A stretch of DNA of 64,000 nucleotides from Ureibacillus sp. FSL W7-1570. GTDB taxonomy: Bacteria; Bacillota; Bacilli; Bacillales_A; Planococcaceae. A model generated the notes under the pieces. It did not search any database. It was given only the letters and a program-made list of their open reading frames with translations, and was not told the DNA's origin. The stretch covers positions 2,859,001 to 2,923,000 of the forward strand of contig NZ_CP151979.1 of NCBI RefSeq assembly GCF_038593265.1, in the 5' to 3' direction. Positions 44,964 to 54,116 of this stretch are shown in pieces (the stretch's first letter is position 1; every line of letters starts with the position of its first letter). Made by a program: the position numbers and the translations under genes.

Positions 44964-45011
44964 ATGGAAACTTTTCTTAACTATTTGAAGTGGGCAGAGG
45001 ATGTGGAATGA
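44964..45011 (+). CDS. Putative 15-codon leader peptide overlapping btuC
   Basis: ATG at 44964 after GGAGG opens METFLNYLKWAEDVE and stops as TGA inside the btuC start (ATGA overlap). The SD is stronger than that of btuC, so the leader could deliver ribosomes to the permease gene by coupling. No regulatory codon run is visible. The frame is short enough to arise by chance, but the strong SD and exact overlap make it worth recording. Confidence 0.45.
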   Translation: METFLNYLKWAEDVE

Positions 45012-45997
45012 AGAAAAAGATGTTTCTCGCATATGGTTCCACTTTTCTTCTATTATTGGTGAGCATCTGGCTTGGCATATCGGTTGGCACTGTCGACATT
45101 CCCTTTTCCGCTTTATGGGATCAAGAAAGCAATCCCAGAGCTTACAGCATTTTATGGAATATCCGCATGCCCCGCGTGATGCTTGCAGGGCTTGTCGGCG
45201 CGTCCCTTGCCATTGCCGGGGCAGCCTTCCAGGGATTGTTAAGAAATCCGTTGGCGGATCCGTATACGATCGGCGTTTCATCGGGGGCTTCGGTCGGGGC
45301 AATCTCCACGATTTTTTTCGGCATCTCCTTGCCGATGCTCGGTTCTTATACCCTCGCCATGTTTGGGATACTTGGGGCCTTTATCACATTGTTGGTCGTC
45401 ATCGCTTTTGCGCGCCTTGTCGATAAATCGATGAAAATGGAAACCCTGATATTGACGGGAGTCATTTTCAGCTCCTTTTTGTCCTCCTGCATTTCCTTAT
45501 TGACCGCCTTGTCCCATGAAGAATTGAAGGCCGTTGTGGGCTGGCTGCTTGGAAGTGTGGCCATGCGCGGGTGGTCTTATGTATACATACTCGTTCCTTT
45601 TTTGATTCTCGGTTCGGCGATTTTATGGTTCAACCGGAGAGAATTGAACGTGATGATGTATGGAGATGAGCGGGCGACTTCCCTAGGCGTGAATGTCGTC
45701 CGGAGAAAATATGCCGTGCTGATTGGCGGATCCGTGTTGACGGGAGCAGCTGTCAGCGTTTCGGGAACAATCGGGTTTGTCGGTTTGGTGGTGCCGCACA
45801 TCACCCGGATGGTTTGGGGAACGGATCACCGCCATCTGTTGCCGCTATCGTTTTTGAATGGCGCGACATTGTTGATTGTCTGCGATTTGGTGTCCCGGAC
45901 CATTGTGGCGCCGCAGGAATTGCCGATCGGCGTGGTCACCGCCTTTATCGGTGCACCGGTGTTTGCTTATATATTCTTTAAACAGCGACGAAAGTAG
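45008..45997 (+). CDS. Cobalamin/iron-siderophore type ABC permease (BtuC-like)
   Basis: A 329-residue FecCD-family permease with about nine to ten membrane segments. Seen: RMPRVMLAGLVGASLAIAG, FQGLLRNPLADPYTIGVSSG, and the C-terminal ATPase-coupling region SGTIGFVGLVVPHITRM. Family alone allows cobalamin or siderophore, but co-transcription with a BtuD-CbiZ fusion and an adenosyltransferase points to corrinoid uptake. The ATG at 45008 (overlapping the leader stop) is preferred to a GTG at 44990. No binding protein (BtuF) gene accompanies it in the window. Confidence 0.85.
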   Translation: MKKKMFLAYGSTFLLLLVSIWLGISVGTVDIPFSALWDQESNPRAYSILWNIRMPRVMLAGLVGASLAIAGAAFQGLLRNPLADPYTIGVSSGASVGAISTIFFGISLPMLGSYTLAMFGILGAFITLLVVIAFARLVDKSMKMETLILTGVIFSSFLSSCISLLTALSHEELKAVVGWLLGSVAMRGWSYVYILVPFLILGSAILWFNRRELNVMMYGDERATSLGVNVVRRKYAVLIGGSVLTGAAVSVSGTIGFVGLVVPHITRMVWGTDHRHLLPLSFLNGATLLIVCDLVSRTIVAPQELPIGVVTAFIGAPVFAYIFFKQRRK

Positions 45998-46012
45998 TGA
46001 GGGGGGATACGG

Positions 46013-47479
46013 GTGCTGAAGGTAGAACATATTTCCGGCGGCTATCATCAAACCCCGATTATTCATGATGTGTCCTTTCAAGTGAATCAAGGGGAGTTCC
46101 TCGGCATACTGGGTCCGAACGGGTGTGGGAAGTCCACTCTGATCAAAATGATCAGCGGCATTTTGAAACCATCTTCAGGAACGGTCGCCATTGATGATGT
46201 GTCCATCGAAAAGCTTTCTTCCCGGGAACTGGCGAAAAAGATGACGGTGTTGCCGCAAATACAAAGCAACGCCTTTTCGACGACCGTCCGGGAAACCGTT
46301 GAAATCGGCCGTTATCCTCATCAGTCCGGATTTTTCTCCAGCTGGTCGGAGGAGGACGAAAAAGCGGTCCAAAAAGCGATGGAACTGACGGATGTATTGA
46401 AATATGCAGATAAGAATTTGGAGTTTTTATCCGGCGGGGAAAGGCAGCGGGTGTTCATTGCCCAGGCTTTGGCCCAATCTTCCCGGCTGCTCATATTGGA
46501 TGAACCGACAAACCACCTGGATATCGCCCACCAAAAACAAATATTGGATATGATTCGCCGGGAAGTGACGGAAAATGGATTGACCGTTGTTGCGGTTTTT
46601 CATGATATCAATTTGGCGTCCCTCTATTGCGACCATTTGCTTTTGATGGAAGCGGGAAGGGTAAGGGCATATGGCGAGCCCCATGAAGTCATTATTGATC
46701 GGCAAATCATGGAAGTGTATGATGCCCGCATATCAACGCAAGCCCATCCGGAGAAGCCGAAACCGCAAATGTCCATTTTGCCGGATTTTGATGAACAGAC
46801 GAAGGAAAAAATGGTTTCTTTATCCAATATACAAAAGGGTGATGATTACATCGCCTTCATTGCGGATTTTCCTTTAAAAGTGCTGTCTTCCGCGGTGCAT
46901 AATGCCGGTCTTGGATGGTACAGGGCATTCATCAATCGGACGGTTCCGCACGAGTACGATATCGAAAATGTAAAAAATGAATTTCTGCATTATATCGTTC
47001 ATCATGGGTTTTCCCCGACGAATACAGTGGGAATGATGACGGCGGTGGATACGAAAAAAGCGGTGATGAAAGAATACCCTGCATCTTTCGGAAACTTGAT
47101 CGTCATTGTGACGGCCGGCGTGGGCAATGCCATCGATGTTTCCCATGCATACGAACGGAAGGCATTTCAACCTATCGGCACCATCAATACATGGGTGGTC
47201 ATCAATGGGAAATTGTCCGATGAAGCCTTCGTGCAGGGGATGATGACCGCAACGGAAGCGAAATCGAAAGCCCTTCAATCTGAAAATGTCATGGATAAAT
47301 TATCGAACACCATTGCCACAGGAACACCGACGGACAGTCTCCTTATTGCCGCAACGCAACAGGGGGAATATATGCAATATGCGGGACCTCTTACAGAAGT
47401 CGGAAAAATGATCGGCAAAGGGGTTTATGAAGCGACGGTGGAAGCCATTCAAATTTACAAAAGGGAGATGGAACAATGA
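46013..47479 (+). CDS. Fused corrinoid ABC ATPase (BtuD) and adenosylcobinamide amidohydrolase (CbiZ)
   Basis: A 488-residue two-domain protein. Residues 1-250 are an ABC ATPase: GPNGCGKST, LSGGERQRVFIAQAL, LLILDEPTNHLDIAHQ and VFHDINLAS. Residues about 280-485 are a CbiZ domain (SSAVHNAGLGWYRAFINRTV, TVGMMTAVDTKKAV, VTAGVGNAIDVS, NTWVVINGKLSDEA, GTPTDSLLIAATQQG). CbiZ cleaves adenosylpseudocobalamin or cobinamide to cobyric acid for remodelling; fused to the importer ATPase it links uptake and salvage. The GTG start follows GAGGGGGG. ATGA overlap with the next gene. Confidence 0.9.
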   Translation: MLKVEHISGGYHQTPIIHDVSFQVNQGEFLGILGPNGCGKSTLIKMISGILKPSSGTVAIDDVSIEKLSSRELAKKMTVLPQIQSNAFSTTVRETVEIGRYPHQSGFFSSWSEEDEKAVQKAMELTDVLKYADKNLEFLSGGERQRVFIAQALAQSSRLLILDEPTNHLDIAHQKQILDMIRREVTENGLTVVAVFHDINLASLYCDHLLLMEAGRVRAYGEPHEVIIDRQIMEVYDARISTQAHPEKPKPQMSILPDFDEQTKEKMVSLSNIQKGDDYIAFIADFPLKVLSSAVHNAGLGWYRAFINRTVPHEYDIENVKNEFLHYIVHHGFSPTNTVGMMTAVDTKKAVMKEYPASFGNLIVIVTAGVGNAIDVSHAYERKAFQPIGTINTWVVINGKLSDEAFVQGMMTATEAKSKALQSENVMDKLSNTIATGTPTDSLLIAATQQGEYMQYAGPLTEVGKMIGKGVYEATVEAIQIYKREMEQ

Positions 47480-48036
47480 AAATTTACACGAAAACAGGGG
47501 ATCAAGGAAAAACGAGTTTGATTGGAGGACGTGTTTCCAAAGATCATCTCCGGGTGGAAGCTTATGGAACAATCGATGAATTGAATTCCTTTATTGGAAA
47601 AGCGGTGACGGAATTGGATCCCGGCAAATTCAAAGATATCCTCGGAGATCTTGAAACAATCCAACATGAACTTTTTGATTGCGGCGGAGATTTGGCCAAC
47701 GTGATGAAAGAGAGAAAGTATAAATTGCAGGAAGCTTCTGTGGAGGCGCTGGAAAAACGCATCGATGCGCTTTCCGAAGAATTGCCGCCTTTGAAGCGTT
47801 TCATATTGCCGGGAGGGTCACCGGCAGCAGCGACGCTCCATATTGCGCGCACGGTGACGAGACGGGCTGAGCGCCAAGTGGTGAAGTTGATGAATGAGGA
47901 AGAAGAAGTGCCAGGAGTGATTCAAAAATATTTAAACCGTCTATCGGACTACTTTTTTGTGGCCGCCCGTGCCGTGAATTTCCGGTTGAACGTGAATGAT
48001 GTGGAGTATATCCGGGGCGGAGACGTGTTTAGATGA
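47476..48036 (+). CDS. PduO-type ATP:cob(I)alamin adenosyltransferase
   Basis: A 186-residue trimeric adenosyltransferase that makes adenosylcobalamin. Seen: YTKTGDQGKTSLIGG at the N-terminus (ATP loop), YGTIDELNSFIG, HIARTVTRRAERQVV with the conserved arginine-rich helix, and LNRLSDYFFVAARAVN. It is translationally coupled to the BtuD-CbiZ fusion and lies next to an AdoCbl-dependent mutase cluster, so it probably supplies cofactor for IcmF. Confidence 0.93.
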   Translation: MKIYTKTGDQGKTSLIGGRVSKDHLRVEAYGTIDELNSFIGKAVTELDPGKFKDILGDLETIQHELFDCGGDLANVMKERKYKLQEASVEALEKRIDALSEELPPLKRFILPGGSPAAATLHIARTVTRRAERQVVKLMNEEEEVPGVIQKYLNRLSDYFFVAARAVNFRLNVNDVEYIRGGDVFR

Positions 48037-48045
48037 TACTGAGAA

Positions 48046-48092
48046 AGAAAATCCGGGCATTCTTTGGTGTGAATTTGCCCGGATTTTTCTCA
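48046..48092 (+). terminator. Terminator of the corrinoid operon
   Basis: AAATCCGGGCA pairs with TGCCCGGATTT around a 16-nt loop, followed by TTCTC. Confidence 0.8.
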
Positions 48093-48223
48093 TTTACGCG
48101 CGAATATCGGTGATTTTTGCTGTTTCTTTAATGAACCTTCCAGATTTATCATATGTAATTAATATAAATTTTATAGTATGATAATTTCAAACAGCGAAAA
48201 ATTTAGAAATTTTCGAATAGTTG

Positions 48224-48253
48224 TTGACTGAATGCTCATTCATATTTTAAAAT
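48224..48253 (+). promoter_or_regulatory. Promoter of fadF with overlapping FadR-type operator
   Basis: TTGACT (48224-48229), an 18-bp spacer and TAAAAT (48248-48253) precede fadF. TGACTGAATGCTCATTCA (48225-48242) covers the -35 box and spacer and matches the B. subtilis FadR consensus TGAATGANTANTCATTCA at nearly all defined positions. Repression relieved by long-chain acyl-CoA is inferred from that regulator. Confidence 0.7.
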
Positions 48254-48317
48254 GAAGCATATAAACGGATAAAGTAAGAGGGATGTGTTCAAGCAATAAT
48301 ACTTGGGGGGAGTAGAA

Positions 48318-50477
48318 ATGAATGGTCTATTGCTGGCGAACTTGATATTATTCATCGCCGTTGTCGTGTATGCGGTTTCTTTGTTTGCATATGCAGTAAT
48401 TACGAGATTACAATATATCAAGCTCGGAAAACCGGAAGAGTTGAATTTGAGTTTTAAAGATCGATTCGAAAATTTCTGGGTCAATGTGCTTGGACAAAAC
48501 AAGTTGTTCAAAGATCGTAAAAGCGGTATCATGCACCTTGTTTTGTTTTATGCATTCTTTATCATTCAGTTGGGATTAATTGAATTAATTATAAAAGGTT
48601 ATGTTCCAGGCTATACATTCCCTCTGGGCAGTTTTCATGAATTTTTCACTTTCATGCAAGAGTGGACCATGTTTTTCATGCTATGTGCGTTGATTTACGC
48701 CGCTTATCGCCGTTATGGCGAAAAGCTCACGCGCTTGCAATGGAAACGGGATAAGAAAGCCGCTTTCGTCTATATTGCACTGATCACATTATGTATTTCC
48801 ATTTTCCTTGCTTTGGGCTTTGAAACGGTGGCCCATGGAGATGAACCGAACTTTGTGATTGCTCCGTTTTCAGGTTTCATTGCGCTGATTTTTGGCGGCT
48901 TGAGCCCGGATGTGGCGAATGCGCTCTTTTATGCATTCTGGTGGGTGCATATGCTTGCGGTGTTCACATTCCTGGTATTTGTGCCCCAATCCAAGCAATT
49001 CCATGAAGTGTTTGTCACAATCGGCGCCTTCTTTAAAAGAGCCGGAAAAGCGGGCCGTCTTCGCAAAATCGACTTTGAAGCGGAAGAAGAAGCGGAATCC
49101 TTCGGGGTTGGAAAAATTCAAGATTTTACCCGCATTCAATTGTTGGATTTATATTCTTGCGTGGAGTGCGGACGCTGTACGAATATGTGCCCGGCAACCG
49201 GCACAGGAAAAATGCTTTCGCCAATGGATCTGATCGTCAAATTGCGTGACCATTTGACTTATACTGGTGCGGTGGTGACGAAGAAAAAGCCATGGGTGCC
49301 GACATTTGTTTGGAATCAGACAAAAGGGAACCAATTGGCTATGGCGGCTGGCGCGGAAGGTGCAAACATTGAAGAAATCTATTCGCCTTCTTTGATCGGC
49401 GATGTCATTACAGAAGAAGAAATTTGGGCTTGCACAACTTGCCGGAACTGTGAAGATCAATGTCCGGTCATGAACGAGCATGTGGATAAAATTATCGATT
49501 TGCGCCGTTATTTAACGATGACGGAAGGAAGAATCAATCCGGATGCCCAACGCGCATTGAACAATATTGAACGCCAAGGAAATCCATGGGGTCTGAACCG
49601 CAAAGAAAAGGAAAACTGGCGCGATCTTGATCCGACAGTCCATATTCCGACAGTCAAAGAAGCCAAAAAATCCGGTGAAGGTTTCGAATATTTATTCTGG
49701 GTCGGTTCCATGGGTTCATTCGACAACCGTTCACAAAAAATCGCGTTATCTTTTGCCCGCCTATTAAATGCGGCAGGCGTGAAGTTTGCCATTTTGGGTA
49801 ACAAAGAGAAAAACTCCGGCGATACGCCAAGACGCCTTGGAAACGAATTCTTATTCCAAGAATTGGCGCAAGAAAACATCAGCGAATTCGAAAAATATGA
49901 CGTGAAAAAGATCGTGACCATCGATCCGCACGCATACAACATTTTCAAAAACGAGTACAAAGATTTCGGATGGGAAGGGGAAGTGTACCACCATACGGAA
50001 TTGTTGTACAAGTTGATCCAAGAAGGAAAATTGGTGTTGAACCACCGTGTGGATGAAACGATCGTCTTCCATGATTCCTGCTATTTGGGCCGCTACAACA
50101 ACGTGTATGATGCACCGCGGGAAATTTTAAAATCCATTCCTGGCGTGCAGTTGGTTGAAATGGAACGCAACCGCGAAACAGCGATGTGCTGCGGTGCCGG
50201 TGGAGGACTCATGTGGATGGAAGACCGTGTGGGTAACCGCATCAATGTGGCCCGTACGGAACAGGCCCTTGCCACAAACGCATCCGTCATTTCAGCGGGA
50301 TGCCCGTACTGCTTGACGATGCTTACAGACGGTACGAAAGCAAAAGAAGTGGAAGATCAAGTGAAAACATATGATGTGTGCGAATTGTTGGAACGCTCTG
50401 TTTTTGGCGAAAGAGTGAAAGAAGAAGCAGCAGAAGAAACAGTTGCTGTGGAGGAAGAAACTGTAGAATTGCAATAA
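48318..50477 (+). CDS. fadF: FadF-type Fe-S oxidoreductase linked to acyl-CoA oxidation
   Basis: A 719-residue membrane-bound iron-sulfur protein: an N-terminal domain with about six membrane segments (residues 1-225, heme-type NarI-like), two 4Fe-4S ferredoxin motifs (CVECGRCTNMCP and CTTCRNCEDQCP), then two CCG domains (HDSCYLGRYNN and MCCGAGGGLMWM, SAGCPYCLTML). B. subtilis FadF (YwjF) is in the FadR regulon. It is thought to pass electrons from acyl-CoA dehydrogenases and ETF to the quinone pool. The ATG at 48318 follows GGGGGGA. An acidic C-terminal tail (about 25 residues) is an extension. Confidence 0.9.
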   Translation: MNGLLLANLILFIAVVVYAVSLFAYAVITRLQYIKLGKPEELNLSFKDRFENFWVNVLGQNKLFKDRKSGIMHLVLFYAFFIIQLGLIELIIKGYVPGYTFPLGSFHEFFTFMQEWTMFFMLCALIYAAYRRYGEKLTRLQWKRDKKAAFVYIALITLCISIFLALGFETVAHGDEPNFVIAPFSGFIALIFGGLSPDVANALFYAFWWVHMLAVFTFLVFVPQSKQFHEVFVTIGAFFKRAGKAGRLRKIDFEAEEEAESFGVGKIQDFTRIQLLDLYSCVECGRCTNMCPATGTGKMLSPMDLIVKLRDHLTYTGAVVTKKKPWVPTFVWNQTKGNQLAMAAGAEGANIEEIYSPSLIGDVITEEEIWACTTCRNCEDQCPVMNEHVDKIIDLRRYLTMTEGRINPDAQRALNNIERQGNPWGLNRKEKENWRDLDPTVHIPTVKEAKKSGEGFEYLFWVGSMGSFDNRSQKIALSFARLLNAAGVKFAILGNKEKNSGDTPRRLGNEFLFQELAQENISEFEKYDVKKIVTIDPHAYNIFKNEYKDFGWEGEVYHHTELLYKLIQEGKLVLNHRVDETIVFHDSCYLGRYNNVYDAPREILKSIPGVQLVEMERNRETAMCCGAGGGLMWMEDRVGNRINVARTEQALATNASVISAGCPYCLTMLTDGTKAKEVEDQVKTYDVCELLERSVFGERVKEEAAEETVAVEEETVELQ

Positions 50478-50482
50478 GCGGT

Positions 50483-50527
50483 AAGAGTGGATGGAGGAAA
50501 CGGAAGATTTCCCCATTCGCTCTTTTC
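50483..50527 (+). terminator. Probable terminator of fadF
   Basis: AAGAG-ATGG-GGAAA pairs with TTTCC-CCAT-CTCTT, closed by a short loop, with a short TTTT. The stem is long but the T-run is weak. Confidence 0.6.
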
Positions 50528-50656
50528 AAATGAAACTGGACGATGCGTTTTTTTGCATAGGGTGAGGATCAAAGTTGACTTTCTGCAACAATAGTCAGCG
50601 GAAATGGGAATAATATGCTAAAATAATAAATTGTTTGAAAAATAAGAAAAATAGAA

Positions 50657-50685
50657 TTGCTAATCTTCTATAATTTCAGTAAAAT
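50657..50685 (+). promoter_or_regulatory. Probable promoter of the thiolase operon
   Basis: TTGCTA (50657-50662), a 17-bp spacer and TAAAAT (50680-50685) lie about 170 bp before the thiolase gene. A hairpin with T-run and a TetR-type dyad follow downstream. Confidence 0.55.
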
Positions 50686-50700
50686 AGAAAGGAAGGCAAC

Positions 50701-50733
50701 GAAAAGGAGTTCTAAACGGCTCCGTTTTTTCTT
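50701..50733 (+). terminator. Terminator-like hairpin in the thiolase leader
   Basis: AAAAGGAG pairs with CTCC-G-TTTT around TTCTAAACGG, followed by TTCTT. It lies between the predicted promoter and the gene, so it could be an attenuator; a remnant of an earlier transcript end is equally possible. Confidence 0.45.
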
Positions 50734-50743
50734 AAATTAATAC

Positions 50744-50761
50744 CGAGCGAGCGTTCACTCG
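50744..50761. promoter_or_regulatory. TetR/FadR-type operator upstream of the thiolase gene
   Basis: CGAGCGAGCGTTCACTCG is an imperfect 18-bp dyad. It shares the pattern GA..GA....TCA.TC with the dyad at 48225-48242, as expected for sites of one TetR-family regulator. The TetR gene at 55260 is the obvious candidate. Confidence 0.55.
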
Positions 50762-50854
50762 ATTAATTGTTTATTTTCTCTTTTTTGTAATTTATTTCTA
50801 TTTTTTGATTCGTTGAATCGGAGAAAGGTACGTTTAAACAAAGGGGTGGAATTT

Positions 50855-52042
50855 TTGAAATCAGTCATTTTAGAAGGGGCAAGAACGCCTTTCGGAAAAT
50901 TTGGAGGCGCTTTATCGTCACTTTCCGCTTCCGATCTTGGCGGTATCGCCATTAAAGAAGCATTGAAACGGGCGGCTGTTCAACCGGATCAGGTGGATGA
51001 AGTCATTATGGGAACGGTTCTGCAAGCGGGGCAAGGCCAAATTCCTTCCCGCCAGGCAGCCAACAAAGCGGGCATTCCATGGTCTGTGAAAACGGAAACA
51101 ATCAACAAAGTATGCGCTTCGGGGATGAGAAGCGTGACCCTTGCAGACCAATTGATCCGTCTTGGGGAAGAAGAAGTGATCGTTGCCGGCGGTATGGAAT
51201 CCATGTCCAATGCTCCGTATTATTTGCCAAAAGCCAGATGGGGATTAAGAATGGGAGACGCCGCTATCATTGATGGCATGGTGTATGACGGCTTATCTTG
51301 TTCTTTCCATCCGGAGAAAGTCCATATGGGAACATACGGAAACAGCACAGCGAAAGATTTCAACATTTCAAGGGAAGAACAGGATGCTTGGGCATTCAGA
51401 AGCCACAAGCGGGCAATTGAAGCGATGGATGAGGGGAAATTTGCCGAGGAAATCGTTCCTGTGGAAGTGCGCACGCGCAAAGAGACCATCATCATGAAGG
51501 AAGATGAAGCGCCACGCAGAGATACATCTTTGGAAGCGCTAGCAAAGCTGCGGCCTGCTTTTGACAAAGACGGGTCCATCACCGCCGGAAATGCGCCGGG
51601 AGTAAACGATGGTGCCTGTGCGCTTGTATTGATGAGCGAAAAGAAAGCGAAAGAAGAAGGACGTACACCACTTGCTTATGTGCTCGCCCATGCGGAAGTG
51701 GCTGTTGAGCCGGAAAACTTCCCGCAAACGCCAGGACTTGTGATCCAGGAAATTCTGAAGAAAACAAACAAGTCGATTGAAGAAGTGGACTTGATTGAAA
51801 TTAATGAAGCCTTTGCGGCCGTGGCCCTTGTCAGCAACCAAATTGCAGGGCTTGATCCGGACAAAGTCAATGTCAACGGAGGAGCGGTTGCATTAGGCCA
51901 TCCGATCGGCGCTTCAGGAGCAAGAATCATCTTGACTCTCTGCTATGAATTGAAACGCCGTGGCGGAGGAATCGGCATTGCGGCCATTTGCTCCGGCGGT
52001 GGCCAAGGGGATGCCATCATGGTGGAAGTGCCAAAAAATTAA
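50855..52042 (+). CDS. Acetyl-CoA C-acyltransferase (thiolase)
   Basis: A 395-residue thiolase that cleaves 3-ketoacyl-CoA or condenses acetyl-CoA. Seen: the active-site cysteine in [11 protein letters not shown] (Cys87), [28 protein letters not shown] and the second catalytic cysteine in AICSGGGQG. The TTG start at 50855 follows AAAGGGGTGG; an upstream TTG in frame would add 14 residues not found in thiolases. It is the first gene of a thiolase-dehydrogenase-ACAD-ACAD-TetR unit. Confidence 0.93.
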   Translation: MKSVILEGARTPFGKFGGALSSLSASDLGGIAIKEALKRAAVQPDQVDEVIMGTVLQAGQGQIPSRQAANKAGIPWSVKTETINKVCASGMRSVTLADQLIRLGEEEVIVAGGMESMSNAPYYLPKARWGLRMGDAAIIDGMVYDGLSCSFHPEKVHMGTYGNSTAKDFNISREEQDAWAFRSHKRAIEAMDEGKFAEEIVPVEVRTRKETIIMKEDEAPRRDTSLEALAKLRPAFDKDGSITAGNAPGVNDGACALVLMSEKKAKEEGRTPLAYVLAHAEVAVEPENFPQTPGLVIQEILKKTNKSIEEVDLIEINEAFAAVALVSNQIAGLDPDKVNVNGGAVALGHPIGASGARIILTLCYELKRRGGGIGIAAICSGGGQGDAIMVEVPKN

Positions 52043-52066
52043 TTTCACATAAATGGGGGATACGAT

Positions 52067-52918
52067 ATGGCAATTCAGAAAGTAATGGTTGTAGGCGCTG
52101 GACAAATGGGTTCCGGCATCGCACAAGTTTGCGCAACAGCAGGATTTGAAGTAAAACTGAACGACATTAAAGAGGAATTTTTTGAGAGAGGTCTTGCGAC
52201 AATTACGAAAAACTTGTCCCGTGATGTGGAGAAGGGACGCAAAACGGAAGAGGAAAAAGAAGCGATTTTAAATCGGATTACAAAATCGCTCAGCCTGGAA
52301 GATGCCCATGACGTGGACATCGTCATCGAAGCGGCTGTTGAAAACATGGAAATCAAGCAATCGATTTTTAAACAACTGGATGAAATCGCACCAGAACACG
52401 CCATTCTTGCAACGAATACTTCATCCCTTCCAATTACGGAAATTGCGGCGGTGACAAAACGCCCTGAAAAAGTGATCGGCATGCACTTCATGAATCCGGT
52501 GCCTGTCATGAAGCTTGTGGAAATCATCCGTGGCCTTGCAACAGCTGATGAAGTATATAAAACCGTTGAACAAATGTCCGTTGATTTGGGCAAAACACCG
52601 GTGGAAGTGAACGATTTTCCAGGATTCGTATCAAACCGTGTCCTTCTTCCAATGATCAATGAAGCGATTTATGCATTGTATGAAGGGGTTGCAACAAAAG
52701 AAGCGATTGATACGGTTATGAAACTGGGCATGAACCACCCAATGGGCCCGCTGCAACTGGCGGATTTCATCGGATTGGATACATGCTTGTACATTATGGA
52801 AATCTTGCATGAAGGATTGGGAGACAGCAAATACCGTCCTTGTCCTCTGCTCCGTAAATACGTGGCGGCCGGTTGGTTAGGCAAGAAAACAGGCCGTGGC
52901 TTCTACACTTACGAATAA
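52067..52918 (+). CDS. 3-hydroxybutyryl-CoA dehydrogenase
   Basis: A 283-residue NAD-dependent dehydrogenase (MmgB/Hbd-like). Seen: the Rossmann motif [25 protein letters not shown], and the catalytic [15 protein letters not shown] histidine-glutamate region, with [14 protein letters not shown]. It oxidises 3-hydroxyacyl-CoA ahead of the thiolase. GGGGGAT lies seven bases before the ATG. Confidence 0.94.
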   Translation: MAIQKVMVVGAGQMGSGIAQVCATAGFEVKLNDIKEEFFERGLATITKNLSRDVEKGRKTEEEKEAILNRITKSLSLEDAHDVDIVIEAAVENMEIKQSIFKQLDEIAPEHAILATNTSSLPITEIAAVTKRPEKVIGMHFMNPVPVMKLVEIIRGLATADEVYKTVEQMSVDLGKTPVEVNDFPGFVSNRVLLPMINEAIYALYEGVATKEAIDTVMKLGMNHPMGPLQLADFIGLDTCLYIMEILHEGLGDSKYRPCPLLRKYVAAGWLGKKTGRGFYTYE

Positions 52919-52931
52919 GGAGTGGAAGCGG

Positions 52932-54062
52932 ATGAATCTGAACTTCAGCGAAGAACAACTGATGATGCGTGATATGGTTCGTGATTTTGCGCAAAAGGAG
53001 ATTGCGCCGTTCGTTGAAAGAATGGAAGCGGGGGAGTTCCCGAGGCCTGTTTTGAACAAGATGGCAGAACTCGGGTTGATGGGAATCACCGTTCCGGAAG
53101 CGTATGGCGGTTCAGGGATGGACTTCACTTCCTACATCATCGCCATCAACGAGCTCTCCAAAGTGAGCGCGGTTATCGGTGTGATTTTATCCGTCCACAC
53201 TTCCGTAGGCACAAACCCGATTCTTTATTTTGGAAGTGAAGAGCAGAAACAGAAATATGTTACGAAGTTGGCGAAAGGCGAGTATTTGGGAGCCTTCTGT
53301 CTGACGGAACCATCGGCGGGAAGCGACGCGGCTTCCCTAAGAACAAGGGCTGAGAAAAAAGGCGACCGATACATCATCAACGGTTCAAAAATCTTCATCA
53401 CCAATGGCGGGGAAGCGGATGTGTATATCGTCTTTGCCAAAACGGATCCATCGAAAGGCGCCAAAGGGGTTACGGCTTTCATTGTTGAAAAAGGCACACT
53501 TGGCCTCATCATCGGGAAGGATGAAGAGAAAATGGGGCTGCATGGTTCCAGAACGGTGGAACTGAGCTTTGAAAATATGGAAGTGCCGGAAGAAAACCGC
53601 CTCGGCGAAGAAGGGGAAGGCTTTAAAATCGCGATGGCGAACTTGGATGTGGGCCGCATCGGGATTGCAGCCCAAGCACTCGGCATTGCGGAAGCGGCTT
53701 TGGAGGCGGCGGTACAGTATGCCAATGAGCGCCATCAGTTTGGAAAGCCGATCATTGCCAATCAAGGGGTAGGCTTTAAGATCGCCGATATGGCAACGGC
53801 GGTGGAAGCGGCAAGACTTCTCGTGTACCGTGCGGCGGATTTGCGTTCAAAAGGGCTTCCTTGCAGCAAAGAAGCATCGATGGCGAAGCTGTTTGCATCC
53901 CAAACGGCGCGGGAAGTGGCGATTGAAGCGGTGCAAGTTTTTGGCGGATATGGTTACACAAAAGACTATCCGGTGGAACGCTATTTCCGCGACGCCAAGA
54001 TTACCGAAATCTATGAAGGCACCAGCGAGATTCAAAGAATTGTAATCAGCAAACATTTATAG
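52932..54062 (+). CDS. Acyl-CoA dehydrogenase (short/branched-chain type), first copy
   Basis: A 376-residue flavoprotein of the short-chain/branched-chain ACAD family: [47 protein letters not shown], and the C-terminal [34 protein letters not shown] region carrying the catalytic glutamate. Electrons pass to ETF. The ATG at 52932 follows TAAGGAGTG. It resembles MmgC; with the next gene it forms a diverged tandem pair. Confidence 0.92.
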   Translation: MNLNFSEEQLMMRDMVRDFAQKEIAPFVERMEAGEFPRPVLNKMAELGLMGITVPEAYGGSGMDFTSYIIAINELSKVSAVIGVILSVHTSVGTNPILYFGSEEQKQKYVTKLAKGEYLGAFCLTEPSAGSDAASLRTRAEKKGDRYIINGSKIFITNGGEADVYIVFAKTDPSKGAKGVTAFIVEKGTLGLIIGKDEEKMGLHGSRTVELSFENMEVPEENRLGEEGEGFKIAMANLDVGRIGIAAQALGIAEAALEAAVQYANERHQFGKPIIANQGVGFKIADMATAVEAARLLVYRAADLRSKGLPCSKEASMAKLFASQTAREVAIEAVQVFGGYGYTKDYPVERYFRDAKITEIYEGTSEIQRIVISKHL

Positions 54063-54073
54063 AGAAAGAAAGG

Positions 54074-54091
54074 GTGCCGGGTATCCGGCAC
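54074..54091 (+). other. Intercistronic hairpin between the two acyl-CoA dehydrogenase genes
   Basis: GTGCCGG-GTAT-CCGGCAC is a perfect 7-bp hairpin without a T-run. It may be an mRNA processing or stability element that uncouples expression of the two paralogues. Confidence 0.55.
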
Positions 54092-54116
54092 TCGGAAATA
54101 TGAAGGAGGACTTTGA

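Noticed and set aside
44811-44990. Cobalamin riboswitch expected before btuC
   Set aside because: No B12-box-like sequence or suitable multi-stem structure was seen in the 180-nt leader.
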